A stretch of 64,000 nucleotides of DNA from Undibacterium cyanobacteriorum. GTDB taxonomy: Bacteria > Pseudomonadota > Gammaproteobacteria > Burkholderiales > Burkholderiaceae_D. Location of the stretch: NCBI RefSeq assembly GCF_031326225.1, contig NZ_CP133720.1, forward strand, positions 1,240,001 to 1,304,000, given 5' to 3'. The notes beneath the pieces were generated by a model. The model saw only the letters and a list, made by a program, of their open reading frames with translations. It did not search any database and was not told where the DNA came from. The translations under genes were made by a program, and so were the position numbers. Below, piece by piece: positions 7,818-16,944 of the stretch. Position 1 is the stretch's first letter; each line of letters opens with the position of its first letter.

Positions 7818-9983
7818 TTAAAATTTTAAACTCAGACGCGCACTAGCGAATAAAATGCTAGGCGATTCGCCGCGTGAATAATAGCTAGTTGTTGGTGTCC
7901 AAATTCTTGTCTGTGTGATTTGGGTTTGTTTCAACAGATTGGATACAGCTAAGCGAAAGCTGGTCTCTTTGTTGATCGTCCAGTTGGCTGTCAGCGATGT
8001 GTATCGTTTGACTTGTTCTAAATTGATCCTGTCAGCGGCAACCCGCAATGGACCTCCCGAAATGAAACGGTAACTGCCAGCCACTTTCCATGCGTCATTG
8101 ACTTTGTATTCCACAGAAAAATTGGCGTTGTATTTGGCTTGTTCTGCGAAGCGATTGTTGGGACCAGGGACGTCGTTCACATGAGACCAGTTGCGCGACA
8201 TATTAGCGTTGATGTAAATCTTCGGCGCATCTTTCAGCACGACTCCCAACGGTAACCTCGTATCAAGCACGATACCATGTGAAATCGCGTCGCCACTATT
8301 GATGCTCTGTTGCTGCCATCGATTGTTCTCAAAGAAGACTTGATCACGGATGAGATTCTTGACCGATTTGAAGTAATGGCTCAACGAATAGTTGAGTTCG
8401 TTTTCCCCAAAATGTTCGAACGTGGTATCAAGCCCCCAGGCGATTTCCGGGCGTAGGTTGGGATTGCTGACGGAGTAAGGTCGTTGTGGATCTTGACCAA
8501 AGAAGGAGAGCGAGTCTGCGAGTAACTGTGATTGGTCGGGATTTTTGAATGTTCTCGCCAGTGCCAAGCGAAATTGATCTTGCGCGTCCTTATGGGGTCT
8601 CCATCGGGTTTGGAAGATAGGGCTCGCATTCGCTGTCGATTGCTTGACCTGTTGATTCACTGAGTTGCTGAGCTCGGCACGAAACCCTTCCCATCGCGCA
8701 CCGATATAGTGTGACCATTGCTCTGCCCCTTCCCATTCACGTTGTGCAAATAGGGCGTATTGGCCAGAACGAAGCGTTGATGCAACTTGTGCTTCGGCAT
8801 AGTCGGCTGTGTTGGAGTCATAATTTTCGTTTCTGACGTTCCAACCAAGCTTGATATTGTCGTTATCTGATTGTTGAAAGAGGATATTGGCGTCCCATAA
8901 AAGTGTCTTGCGCCAGTATTCTATTTCGCGATGAGAGTTTACAGCTACCGAACCATCCGACATTACGGAATGGTTCTTGGTGGTAGCTGTGCTCTGGCTG
9001 AGCATCAGAGTGGAACTCATTTTTGTGCTTGCGGAAAATGGTTTTTCCCAAATTGTTTTGATGTGATTACTTTGGGGGCTAAATTTGTCTGAAAAAGTAT
9101 CATTTTGGATTGTCGACTCTGAGACCGTGGGCCTGAACGTTCTGCTGTCAACCTTGAATGAAGCTAAGACTTTGCCAACGTAGGCTTGAATCGAAAAACT
9201 TTCGTTTTCTCCTAGCAACCATGTTAGATTTTGCGTCACCGAATAAGCTGTGTTTTTGGTGCTCTGGGTGAGTCGGCGCGTGTATATGTCAGACAGGTTT
9301 TCGTCTTTGTTATTGCGCTCGAGGTATTCGTAGTATTCGCCCGAATTTTGCGCTCGATTGATAAAGAAGCCAGTATCGTAGGAGAAATGATCGTATTTGT
9401 CGGCGAGGTTCAGACGCACCTGTTTTGACACGGCCGATTTATCTTGGTGTGTCATGAGCAGATCCAATTTTCGAGAACCTGTTTTCACCGTCCGCTGCAG
9501 TACGATGTTGATGGTGCCCGCGATCGCTTGAGTACTAAATTCAGCGACGGCCGAGCGAATAATCTCTATTCTCTCAATCTGACTCACCGCAATATCAGAA
9601 ATTCGAAAACCCGCTTGAGGCGTCTGTCCATCAACCAGGTATTGCGTGTAGCCTTTGAGCCCATTGATATTGCCATTCACGACGCCCGCTTGCCGATTTA
9701 AGATGTCGGCAACAGTGGCATCACCATGTTTTTCAATGTCCTCTCGTGTGATCACAAACTTCGTCACGGTATCTTCGCGACGCGCATTGTATTTTTTCGT
9801 ATCACCTTGCACTTCGACTTGTTGCGCGGACTTTGTAGTTTCCACTTGCCCTTCTTTTTTGACTTGACTTGATTCTTGAGCGACTGCCAACGAAGACATA
9901 AGGGGGAGCAGGCAGGCGAAAAGACAAATAAAAACACGGAAAATTCGCCACCCAGCGATAACAAACGAGAAAGCAAAGCGCAT
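7818..9983 (-). CDS. TonB-dependent outer-membrane receptor
   Basis: 721 residues. An N-terminal signal peptide (hydrophobic to about residue 35, cut near LAVA-QES) is followed by a plug domain at roughly 50-170 with VITREDIEKHGDATVADIL, YLVDGQTPQAGFR and IERIEIIRSAVAEFSTQAIAGTINI. The rest is a beta-barrel ending in a terminal phenylalanine (ARLSLKF). Such receptors take up siderophores, cobalamin or other large ligands with energy from TonB-ExbB-ExbD. No neighbouring gene indicates the ligand, and no regulator or TonB gene is adjacent. The ribosome site at this ATG is weak. Confidence 0.93.
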   Translation of the reverse strand: MRFAFSFVIAGWRIFRVFICLFACLLPLMSSLAVAQESSQVKKEGQVETTKSAQQVEVQGDTKKYNARREDTVTKFVITREDIEKHGDATVADILNRQAGVVNGNINGLKGYTQYLVDGQTPQAGFRISDIAVSQIERIEIIRSAVAEFSTQAIAGTINIVLQRTVKTGSRKLDLLMTHQDKSAVSKQVRLNLADKYDHFSYDTGFFINRAQNSGEYYEYLERNNKDENLSDIYTRRLTQSTKNTAYSVTQNLTWLLGENESFSIQAYVGKVLASFKVDSRTFRPTVSESTIQNDTFSDKFSPQSNHIKTIWEKPFSASTKMSSTLMLSQSTATTKNHSVMSDGSVAVNSHREIEYWRKTLLWDANILFQQSDNDNIKLGWNVRNENYDSNTADYAEAQVASTLRSGQYALFAQREWEGAEQWSHYIGARWEGFRAELSNSVNQQVKQSTANASPIFQTRWRPHKDAQDQFRLALARTFKNPDQSQLLADSLSFFGQDPQRPYSVSNPNLRPEIAWGLDTTFEHFGENELNYSLSHYFKSVKNLIRDQVFFENNRWQQQSINSGDAISHGIVLDTRLPLGVVLKDAPKIYINANMSRNWSHVNDVPGPNNRFAEQAKYNANFSVEYKVNDAWKVAGSYRFISGGPLRVAADRINLEQVKRYTSLTANWTINKETSFRLAVSNLLKQTQITQTRIWTPTTSYYSRGESPSILFASARLSLKF

Positions 9984-10084
9984 GAATTAGATCACTTAAT
10001 TCGAGAAAGAGGTGAGTATAACAATTGATGCTAGATTGGCTTGTTGTTTTTGCCAATAGATAGCTGAGGCAGTGAGCGACTAGC

Positions 10085-10771
10085 TCAATATGCTGCGTCA
10101 CCGTCGATGAGCTTGGAAAGATAGTCGCTTAGTTCATCATGCGAGTTGAGTACCGCGAACGCCCCAGGAAAATCATACTCCTCGCAAAACGGATTGCGGA
10201 TCACGATACAGCGCAATCCAGCCGCGAGGGCGGCGCGTAGTCCTCGTGGTGAATCTTCAATCACGATGCATTCTGCCGGATCTAAGTTGATGCGTTGCAG
10301 CCCTAGCAGATAGGGATCGGGGGCTGGTTTGCTTTCTTGGTAGTCGCTTTCGGTGACGACAAAATCAAAGTGCGGTAGGAGATCATGTCCTTGCTCGCGC
10401 AATCGCGTATGGATTTGATCGAAGTGGTCGCGACGTGAACTGGTGACGATGCCCATACGCATGTGGTCCGAGACCGATTCGATGGCTGGCTTCACGGCGG
10501 GGATCAGTAATTCTGAGGTCGATTGCAGTAAGTCGGCGTAATAATGATTGCGTTGATCGCGCAGCTCGGCAATGGTGTGATCACTATAACCGCGTGCTTG
10601 CAAAATGTGCCAAGCACCGAGATTTTCGAGTAGGAACCAATCAAAAAAATGTTGATGTGTGAGATCCACATCATGTTCGGCGAACAAGCGTTGATTGGCT
10701 TGGTAGAACAAGTTTTCGGTGTCGACCAATACACCATCGTTGTCCCACAAAATCCCGCGTAGTCGAGGCAT
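10085..10771 (-). CDS. HAD-superfamily hydrolase (phosphoglycolate phosphatase/beta-phosphoglucomutase-like)
   Basis: 228 residues. It has the full HAD set: motif I WDNDGVLVDTE with two aspartates near residues 10 and 12, an alpha-helical cap domain (about 20-85), motif II VTSSR near 110, a motif III lysine in ESKPAPDPY, and motif IV VIEDSPRGLRAALAAG. It belongs to subclass I with a helical cap, which includes sugar-phosphate phosphatases and beta-phosphoglucomutases. The substrate cannot be read from sequence. It lies 3 bp after the SemiSWEET gene in the same direction and is almost certainly co-transcribed, so a small sugar phosphate is a reasonable guess. Confidence 0.9.
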   Translation of the reverse strand: MPRLRGILWDNDGVLVDTENLFYQANQRLFAEHDVDLTHQHFFDWFLLENLGAWHILQARGYSDHTIAELRDQRNHYYADLLQSTSELLIPAVKPAIESVSDHMRMGIVTSSRRDHFDQIHTRLREQGHDLLPHFDFVVTESDYQESKPAPDPYLLGLQRINLDPAECIVIEDSPRGLRAALAAGLRCIVIRNPFCEEYDFPGAFAVLNSHDELSDYLSKLIDGDAAY

Positions 10772-10774
10772 CGC

Positions 10775-11029
10775 TTACTTATAAATCAGCTTCATGGCCA
10801 AGATGAAAGCCGAGAGCGCGAGTGAAATCAGGTTCGCGATGATGATGGGCATGGCACCTAACATCAGTCCATAAATCAACCAGCAGATCACGCCACTGAC
10901 CATGATGCAGTACATGCCAAGTGATACGCCCTCGGCACGTTTGCGTTTCCACGTCATCCATGCTTGAGGAATGAAGGCACTGGTGGTGAGGAAGGCAGCG
11001 ATGAAGCCGATGGAATCGATGAATGACAT
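10775..11029 (-). CDS. SemiSWEET-type sugar transporter
   Basis: 84 residues with three predicted membrane helices, the usual size for SemiSWEET/PQ-loop half-transporters that work as dimers. The first helix carries a PQ dipeptide in AFIPQAWMTWKRKRAEGVS, and the second helix has VSGVICWLIYGLMLGAMPIIIAN. SemiSWEETs allow diffusion of mono- or disaccharides across the inner membrane. The adjoining HAD hydrolase starts 3 bp downstream. The substrate is not determinable here. The recognition is firm; the ribosome site is weak. Confidence 0.88.
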   Translation of the reverse strand: MSFIDSIGFIAAFLTTSAFIPQAWMTWKRKRAEGVSLGMYCIMVSGVICWLIYGLMLGAMPIIIANLISLALSAFILAMKLIYK

Positions 11030-11167
11030 GGGGCGAGAAGGTAAAGATCGGTGAATAAAAAAGACGATTTGGGGAGGGGTGCGCCGCGATCGTACTGCGC
11101 AAACACCATGGGCAAATGGGGCTCCGTTTCAGTCTTGCTCAATGAGATTATGGAGTTGCGAATCCGA

Positions 11168-11803
11168 TTACGTGAGAAAGCGACCGTTATGGAAAATCAA
11201 AGGGCGATTTTGCGTGTCGGCACTTTGCTCGTTGTAGGCGCAACGCTCGACCTCGCCAACCAAAATCACATGATCACCTTCCGGATATTGGCTGCGATTA
11301 TGACATTCGAACCAAGCGGCAACACCTTTCAATATCGGCAAACCAGTGCGTGACAATTCAAACTCCACACCTTCAAAGCGATCTTCAGCGCGACTGGCGA
11401 ATTGTTCCGCCAAAGCTTGCTGGTCGGCAGTCAAAACATTGATGACGTAATGAGAATTCTGTTGAAAGACAGGCAGACTTTGAGCCCGATTGCCCAGACT
11501 CCACAGCACCAAGGGTGGATCGAGGGAAACGGAATTAAAAGAGTTCGCGGTCAGACCGATGAAGCGACCATCACTGAGTTTGGTTGTGATAATGGTAACG
11601 CCAGTCGCGAATTGAGCCAGTGCATTGCGAAATTGGCGCGGGTCGAAATCGGGCGCAAGGGCCGATGGCAGGTCGGTGAGTTGCGATTTTTGCATCGAAA
11701 ATCCATAGATAATTTCCGACATTATCCCAGATTTCTGCATCTCAGTTTGGAATTGCATGGGTGTTAATTTAGGGAGATCGCGGGACAGCTGCAGTTGCGT
11801 CAA
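11168..11803 (-). CDS. Flavin reductase family protein (FMN-binding split barrel)
   Basis: 211 residues if the distal ATG is used. Candidate internal starts at 11722 and 11695 would give about 184 or 175 residues, closer to the usual family length, so the start is uncertain. The domain has FRNALAQFATGVTIITT, FIGLTANSFNSVSLDPPLVLWSL for flavin binding, and a conserved HxxxGEVE-like end (GDHVILVGEVERCAYN). Members reduce FMN or FAD with NAD(P)H, often supplying a monooxygenase, but no partner oxygenase is adjacent. It is divergent from the secreted protein at 11937. Confidence 0.87.
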   Translation of the reverse strand: MTQLQLSRDLPKLTPMQFQTEMQKSGIMSEIIYGFSMQKSQLTDLPSALAPDFDPRQFRNALAQFATGVTIITTKLSDGRFIGLTANSFNSVSLDPPLVLWSLGNRAQSLPVFQQNSHYVINVLTADQQALAEQFASRAEDRFEGVEFELSRTGLPILKGVAAWFECHNRSQYPEGDHVILVGEVERCAYNEQSADTQNRPLIFHNGRFLT

Positions 11804-11936
11804 TGACAGAGCAAGGTGCGATCGGGGCTGGGGCGCTAGAAGCGACCGAGCTGTGTTAAAATCGCGCCTTGGTCGTTTGCGCTGTAAAAATCTAAGCGTT
11901 TGATTTTTAAGAAAATTCTAACTCGTGAAGGTTTGT

Positions 11937-12284
11937 ATGTTGATGAAAATATCCATTCGACTTTTGCTGTTGGTGATGTGTGTCGCGATGGCGATTAGCA
12001 GCACCTTGGCGACCGCAATGCAATTTGAGCGCAATTTCCCGGTGGGGATTAAGCGCGGCAAGATGACAACGACAGACTTGGCCGACGTTGTGATTGATGG
12101 CAAGTTGAGATTAGTTTCGATGGGTTTGCGTATCTATAACGAAGAAAACGCGATTGTCCCAGTGGCTCATGTGTATGTGAGAAACGTCGTCGTGAATTAT
12201 CTTGAGGATGATATTGGCGAGATCCAAAAAATTTGGATCTTGACTCCTGAAGAGGCCAAACTGCCTTTGCCGAAAGCGCAATAA
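11937..12284 (+). CDS. Small secreted protein of unknown function
   Basis: About 115 residues from the ATG at 11937, which has GTGAAGG 5 nt upstream; a GTG at 11925 is also in frame. A signal peptide is clear: basic start, LLLLVMCVAMAISS core and likely cleavage after ATA near residue 27. The mature part (~90 residues) is mixed alpha/beta in composition, without cysteines or obvious catalytic motif. I do not recognise the family. It stands alone between a divergent flavin reductase and the gap before miaB. Confidence 0.7.
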   Translation: MLMKISIRLLLLVMCVAMAISSTLATAMQFERNFPVGIKRGKMTTTDLADVVIDGKLRLVSMGLRIYNEENAIVPVAHVYVRNVVVNYLEDDIGEIQKIWILTPEEAKLPLPKAQ

Positions 12285-12349
12285 AGAAGCGTTGATCAGG
12301 AGTTTTGATTAAGAGCTCCGATGACTCGTGCTCAACACAATTCGCACCT

Positions 12350-12430
12350 TAGTGTGGTGGCTTAGTGTGGTGATTCAGAGTGGTGACTCCGTGTGGTCAC
12401 TCACGAAGCATGAATCACCACTCACGAAGG
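12350..12430. repeat. Nested inverted repeat in the gap before miaB
   Basis: GTGGTGATTCA (12367-12377) pairs perfectly with TGAATCACCAC (12411-12421), and GTGGTGACT/GTGGTCACTC elements form an inner imperfect hairpin. Direct repeats of TTAGTGTGGTG lie on the left. The 372-bp gap 12285-12656 contains this structure and otherwise no convincing gene: a 90-codon frame at 12328-12600 has no ribosome site and runs through the repeat. The miaB promoter should lie in the AT-rich stretch 12600-12650. Confidence 0.55.
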
Positions 12431-12656
12431 CTCGATGCAATTGTGCTCGAACGCATGTGAATTTTGAATCATCCCTGTTGGATGCTCGGCTGCTCGATTT
12501 TAAGTCGGCAGAAAAAAATGAAGTGATACTGAGGAATTTGTGGGCAGCTTGCGATTGTCTTCCTGTTCGCGGCAGCGCCTTGCAAATGTCTGAGTGCTGA
12601 TCTGCATCGTGCTTGATGCATGAAGAATTTAATTTTATTTGTTAGAAGTGAATCGA

Positions 12657-14090
12657 ATGTCTATACCAATCGCGCGTCATGAAAATCTGGCTACTATTGA
12701 AGCTGCACCTGTTCAAAAGGAGTCAGCGACTAGCGCCAATCCATCTGCAGAAACGATCGCAACTGCTGGCCAAAAGAAAGTATTCATCAAGACTTTCGGC
12801 TGCCAGATGAACGAGTACGACTCCGACAAAATGCGTGACGTTTTGCAAGCGACCGAGGGCATGATCAAAACCGAGAAGCCAGAAGACGCCGATGTGATTT
12901 TGCTCAACACCTGCAGTATTCGCGAAAAGGCTTCCGAAAAAGTTTTTTCTGATTTGGGACGTTTGCGCGAGTTGAAGCGTGACAAACCAGATCTCTTGAT
13001 TGGTGTCGGTGGTTGTGTCGCCTCGCAAGAAGGTGAAGCGATTATTCGTCGCGCACCATACGTCGATGTGGTGTTTGGTCCGCAGACTTTGCATCGTTTG
13101 CCGCAGCTCATCAAAGAGCGTCGCGATACAGGACGTTCGCAAGTCGATATCAGTTTCCCTGAAATCGAAAAGTTTGACCACATGCCGCCAGCGCGGGTTG
13201 AAGGTGCTAGTGCCTTTGTGTCGATCATGGAAGGTTGTTCCAAGTATTGCAGCTATTGCGTGGTGCCTTATACGCGTGGTGAAGAGGTTTCGCGTCCGTT
13301 CAACGACGTTCTGGTGGAGGTCGCTGGTTTAGCTGAACAAGGCGTGAAAGAAGTCACCTTGCTAGGCCAAAACGTCAACGCCTATCGTGGTGTGATGGAC
13401 GATGGCGAAATCGCCGATTTCGCTTTGTTGATTGAATACATTGCTGAGTTCCCGCAAATCGAACGTATTCGTTTTGTGACCAGTCACCCGAAAGAGTTCA
13501 CCCAACGATTGATCGATACCTATGCCAAAGTGCCGAAGTTGGTGAATCATGTGTACTTGCCAGCGCAGCACGGTTCGGATCGTATTTTGGCGGCGATGAA
13601 ACGTGGTTACACCTCGTTGGAATACAAATCGGTGATTCGTCGTTTGCGTGCGGTGCGACCAGATATCACGGTGTCGTCTGATTTTATCGTCGGCTTCCCT
13701 GGTGAAACGGATGAAGATTTCGAGGCCTTGGTGAAGTTCTTCGAAGACATGGATTTCGACAATAGTTTTAGCTTCGTGTTTAGTGCACGTCCTGGCACGC
13801 CAGCGGCGAGTTTGGAAGACGACACGCCAGCTCAGTTGAAACTGAAACGCTTACAACACTTGCAGGCCAAGATCGACGCCAATGTGAAAAAGATTTCCAA
13901 CGCCATGATCGGTAGCGTGCAAAAAGTCTTAGTTGAAGGACCTTCGGTAAAAGACCCGAACGAATTGCAAGGCCGCACTGAAAATAACCGCGTGGTGAAT
14001 TTCATCGGCGATAAAGACTTAGTCGGCACCATCGTCAGCACCCGTATTACAGAGTCCTACAACTACACCCTGCGCGGTGAGTTGGTTTAA
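12657..14090 (+). CDS. miaB: tRNA-2-methylthio-N6-dimethylallyladenosine synthase
   Basis: 477 residues from the ATG at 12657 with AGAAG upstream; the TTG at 12639 is less likely. MiaB is a radical-SAM methylthiotransferase acting on i6A37 of tRNA. The N-terminal UPF0004 domain carries cluster cysteines in FGCQMNEYDSDKM, LNTCSIREKA and GVGGCVASQEG. The radical-SAM motif CSKYCSYCVVPYTRGEE lies near residue 195, followed by a C-terminal TRAM domain (about 415-477). An extra ~40 residues precede the first domain. Its order with ybeZ and ybeY is the standard conserved cluster. Confidence 0.97.
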   Translation: MSIPIARHENLATIEAAPVQKESATSANPSAETIATAGQKKVFIKTFGCQMNEYDSDKMRDVLQATEGMIKTEKPEDADVILLNTCSIREKASEKVFSDLGRLRELKRDKPDLLIGVGGCVASQEGEAIIRRAPYVDVVFGPQTLHRLPQLIKERRDTGRSQVDISFPEIEKFDHMPPARVEGASAFVSIMEGCSKYCSYCVVPYTRGEEVSRPFNDVLVEVAGLAEQGVKEVTLLGQNVNAYRGVMDDGEIADFALLIEYIAEFPQIERIRFVTSHPKEFTQRLIDTYAKVPKLVNHVYLPAQHGSDRILAAMKRGYTSLEYKSVIRRLRAVRPDITVSSDFIVGFPGETDEDFEALVKFFEDMDFDNSFSFVFSARPGTPAASLEDDTPAQLKLKRLQHLQAKIDANVKKISNAMIGSVQKVLVEGPSVKDPNELQGRTENNRVVNFIGDKDLVGTIVSTRITESYNYTLRGELV

Positions 14091-14129
14091 TCGGACTTAA
14101 TCATTTAGACGAATAGAGAATATCAAATC

Positions 14130-15365
14130 TTGAGAAACACACCCGTCCCTGTCCTGCATTTCGTTCCGCAGCCGCTCGACAATCTGCGCCTTGCCCATTT
14201 ATGCGGCCCTTTGGATGAGAACTTACGTCAAATTTCAGCGGCTTTGGATTTGAGTATTTTTCGTCGTGGTGATAAGTTCATTGTCAGTGGCCATAACGCG
14301 GACAAGGGTGTGGAATTGCTGGAAAAGTTTTACGCCCAAGCGAAAAAAATTATCAGCATCGATGAAGTACAGTTAGCCTTAGTCGAACAACGCGCATCAA
14401 GTAGTAAAAAATTGTCAGCCGAGCAGGGCTTCGATAGTGAAAGTGCGGAAGCTGGTGCGAATCAAAAAGCACCGAGCAAGACTCGTGCGAAAACCAATGC
14501 AGCGGTCAGCAAAACAGGTGGCGTCAGCAGTGCGCGTAAGAAAGCAATTCCGCTCGATGACGAAGTCGCGACTGCAACTGTGCAAGATCAAAATCAAGAT
14601 CAAGACGATGTGGACATCGATGATCATGATGTCGAGAGCCCCATACTCAAAACCCGCCGTAGTGATTTGCGTGGCCGTACGCCGCATCAAAACACTTATC
14701 TGCGCGCGATTCTGGAACACGATATTACATTTGGGATTGGCCCAGCGGGTACTGGTAAAACCTATCTCGCGGTTGCTTGTGCGGTCGATGCATTGGAGCG
14801 CGATGCGGTGAAACGCATTGTGCTGACGCGTCCTGCGGTAGAGGCCGGTGAACGACTGGGTTTCTTGCCCGGTGATTTGACACAAAAGGTTGATCCGTAT
14901 TTGCGCCCCTTGTATGACGCTTTATACGATCTTCTCGGATTCGATCGTACGCAAAAAATGTTTGAAAAGCAGATCATCGAGATCGCGCCTTTGGCCTATA
15001 TGCGTGGTCGTACTTTGAATCATTCTTTCATTATTCTGGACGAGGCGCAAAACACCACGCCAGAACAAATGAAGATGTTCTTAACCCGCATTGGTTTTGG
15101 CAGTAAAGCTGTGATTACGGGTGACGTCACGCAAATTGATTTGCAGCGTCATCAACGGAGCGGTTTGGTCGATGCTTGTCAGGTCTTGAAGGGTGTGCGT
15201 GGTATCGCTTTTAATCGCTTCACCAGTGTCGATGTAGTGCGCCATCCATTGGTGGCGCGTATCGTTGATGCCTACGAAGAAGCCAGCCAACAGCATGAGC
15301 AACAAGAAGCTGAGATTGTGAACCTGAAACAAGCAACGGCTATCAGTAAAAGTAAACGCAAATAA
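14130..15365 (+). CDS. ybeZ: PhoH family ATPase (YbeZ)
   Basis: 411 residues from a TTG at 14130, with GAGAA about 10 nt upstream and no in-frame ATG nearby. The P-loop FGIGPAGTGKTYLA (near 200) and Walker B FIILDEAQNT (near 305) define the ATPase, with TGDVTQIDL as a further conserved block. It partners with YbeY in rRNA maturation and ribosome quality control. Residues about 95-185, between the N-terminal domain and the ATPase, form a long low-complexity linker rich in Lys/Ser/Ala then Asp/Gln. This makes it longer than the ~340-350 usual for the family. The 13-bp gap to ybeY indicates co-transcription. Confidence 0.95.
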   Translation: MRNTPVPVLHFVPQPLDNLRLAHLCGPLDENLRQISAALDLSIFRRGDKFIVSGHNADKGVELLEKFYAQAKKIISIDEVQLALVEQRASSSKKLSAEQGFDSESAEAGANQKAPSKTRAKTNAAVSKTGGVSSARKKAIPLDDEVATATVQDQNQDQDDVDIDDHDVESPILKTRRSDLRGRTPHQNTYLRAILEHDITFGIGPAGTGKTYLAVACAVDALERDAVKRIVLTRPAVEAGERLGFLPGDLTQKVDPYLRPLYDALYDLLGFDRTQKMFEKQIIEIAPLAYMRGRTLNHSFIILDEAQNTTPEQMKMFLTRIGFGSKAVITGDVTQIDLQRHQRSGLVDACQVLKGVRGIAFNRFTSVDVVRHPLVARIVDAYEEASQQHEQQEAEIVNLKQATAISKSKRK

Positions 15366-15378
15366 GATCGAATCAATC

Positions 15379-15843
15379 ATGGCGACTGCAACTCAGCAAA
15401 AACATAAGCTCAACCTGTCTGTGCAATACGCGGACGAACGTCTCAAAGACTTGTTGACGCGTCCTTTGTTACGCAAGACGATACAAGCAGCCTTGTTCTT
15501 TCCTGCCGAGCTCACCTTGCGCATCGTTGATGCTGAAGAAGGCCGTACTCTCAACCGCGACTATCGCGGTAAAGATTATGCGACCAATGTGCTGACCTTC
15601 GCCTACACCGAAGATATGGACGCCGAAGTGACACAAGCCGATATCATCTTGTGCACTGATGTACTCGAGAAAGAAGCGCAAGAACAAAAGAAAACGGTAC
15701 TCGAACATGCGCAACATTTAGTGGTGCATGGTGTTTTGCACGCGCAAGGCTATGATCACGAAGACGATGAAGAAGCGGAAGAGATGGAAGCCTTGGAGAT
15801 TGAAATTCTCGAGGGTTTAGGACTGAAGAATCCTTATGCTTAA
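15379..15843 (+). CDS. ybeY: rRNA maturation endoribonuclease YbeY
   Basis: 154 residues, the usual length. The zinc-binding signature HLVVHGVLHAQGYDHE (three His, near 117-130) is complete, and DYRGKDYATNVLTF is the conserved central block. YbeY is a metal-dependent RNase needed for 16S rRNA 3'-end maturation and 70S quality control. It starts 13 bp after ybeZ. In many genomes corC and lnt follow directly; here they are 3.4 kb away, behind an inserted block and a strong terminator. Confidence 0.97.
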   Translation: MATATQQKHKLNLSVQYADERLKDLLTRPLLRKTIQAALFFPAELTLRIVDAEEGRTLNRDYRGKDYATNVLTFAYTEDMDAEVTQADIILCTDVLEKEAQEQKKTVLEHAQHLVVHGVLHAQGYDHEDDEEAEEMEALEIEILEGLGLKNPYA

Positions 15844-15921
15844 GCCTTGAGCGTATTGGTGAAGTCCGACTGCGCGTAAAGTGCTTGTGGACTTTCAATG
15901 CGATGCTTGCTTGAGACGCAC

Positions 15922-15960
15922 AAAAAATCCCTCGCTCAATTTCGAACGAGGGATTTTTTT
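15922..15960. terminator. Bidirectional intrinsic terminator after ybeY
   Basis: AAAAAATCCCTCG and CGAGGGATTTTTT form a perfect 13-bp stem with a short loop, with U-runs on both strands. It separates the rightward miaB-ybeZ-ybeY operon from the leftward XRE/DUF2975 pair and should serve both. Confidence 0.92.
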
Positions 15961-16198
15961 ATTCAGGGTCGGATTCGTTATCATGAACGACTGCAGTCGC
16001 GTCAAAGGCGAGAATGTCACCGGGTTGGCATTCCAAGGCCTCACAAATTTTTTCTAAAGTATCGAAACGAATCGCTTTCGCTCGCCCCGATTTGAGCACC
16101 GACAGATTTTGTGGCGTGATGTCGACCAGTTCGGCCAGCGTGTTGAGCCGCATTTTGCGCTGGGCGAGGACGACATCGAGATTGACGATAATGGGCAT
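15959..16198 (-). CDS. XRE-family helix-turn-helix regulator (YozG-like)
   Basis: 79 residues making a single HTH_3/XRE domain: LAQRKMRLNTLAELVDITPQNLSVLKSGRAKAIRFDTLEKICEAL shows the helix-turn-helix, followed by CQPGDIL, typical of the small YozG type. Such regulators usually sit beside a DUF2975 membrane protein, and one lies 158 bp upstream on the same strand here. The partner may sense something at the membrane and modulate the regulator, but this is inference. The 3' end overlaps the terminator hairpin at 15922-15960. Confidence 0.9.
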   Translation of the reverse strand: MPIIVNLDVVLAQRKMRLNTLAELVDITPQNLSVLKSGRAKAIRFDTLEKICEALECQPGDILAFDATAVVHDNESDPE

Positions 16199-16356
16199 GG
16201 TGAGGGCTCAAAAATAGGTTGGCTCAGTTTAATTCTGCATGCCGACGAGTCGACAGAGTAGCTCAAGCAGATGGACTATGCGATCAAATAAATTGATCCA
16301 TAATTCGATCAAGATGTATGTAATGTTGAAAAGCAGCTCTTTCATATCTCTGCAGG

Positions 16357-16944
16357 TCAAATAGTCAATTCGGCTTCTTCATTGAGATCAGTGCCAAGTT
16401 CAAATGCCCAGAGCAACAAAGTACTAATCACGAGTGAGATGAGTTCGCTTACTGAGTCGATGCACCAGCTCGAAAGATAATTTAACTCGAATTCGCCTTT
16501 GCCGATCATAGCGATAATGGCAAATAGCAGGTGAAGGATGATCCATGAAACGATGATCATAGCGTTGATCTTGTATGCCTTGCGAGCATGAGTCAAAGCA
16601 GTGAGATTGAACACGTCACCTTGATAGAAACAATGCAGTAATTGCTTGAGGTGCCTCAAGAGAAAAATGCACATAAGCAAAAAGTATGAAGTCAATGCGA
16701 TACAGAAGAAACGTGTCGACAGCATCAGGCCTTCTACTTTACTTACATCGAACACGTCTTCGCCAGAAATTCCTGCAGTCACCAAAGCAGTGATTGAGAC
16801 CGATCCTGGGCGCATAACGCTGAAAGTCAGAAGAAAGAGCAGTCCAAGTGCATAAAGAAGAAAGCTGGTTGGTTTGAGCAAGTAAAGTAAGACTTGACTG
16901 ACTCTTCCAATGCTCTGAATTTTAGCTTTACGTGTGGCGTTCAT
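16357..16944 (-). CDS. DUF2975 family membrane protein
   Basis: 195 residues from the ATG at 16944, which has AGGGAAA just upstream; the longer frame to 17004 is rejected. Four hydrophobic segments (about 20-45, 80-105, 130-155, 165-185) and a soluble loop between the first two match DUF2975, a family of unknown function. It precedes the XRE regulator on the same strand. This pairing recurs widely and probably forms a two-gene sensing or regulatory unit. Confidence 0.82.
   Translation of the reverse strand: MNATRKAKIQSIGRVSQVLLYLLKPTSFLLYALGLLFLLTFSVMRPGSVSITALVTAGISGEDVFDVSKVEGLMLSTRFFCIALTSYFLLMCIFLLRHLKQLLHCFYQGDVFNLTALTHARKAYKINAMIIVSWIILHLLFAIIAMIGKGEFELNYLSSWCIDSVSELISLVISTLLLWAFELGTDLNEEAELTI

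Noticed and set aside
12328..12600. 90-codon frame before miaB
   Set aside because: No ribosome site, passes through an inverted repeat, and its composition is unlike the neighbouring genes.
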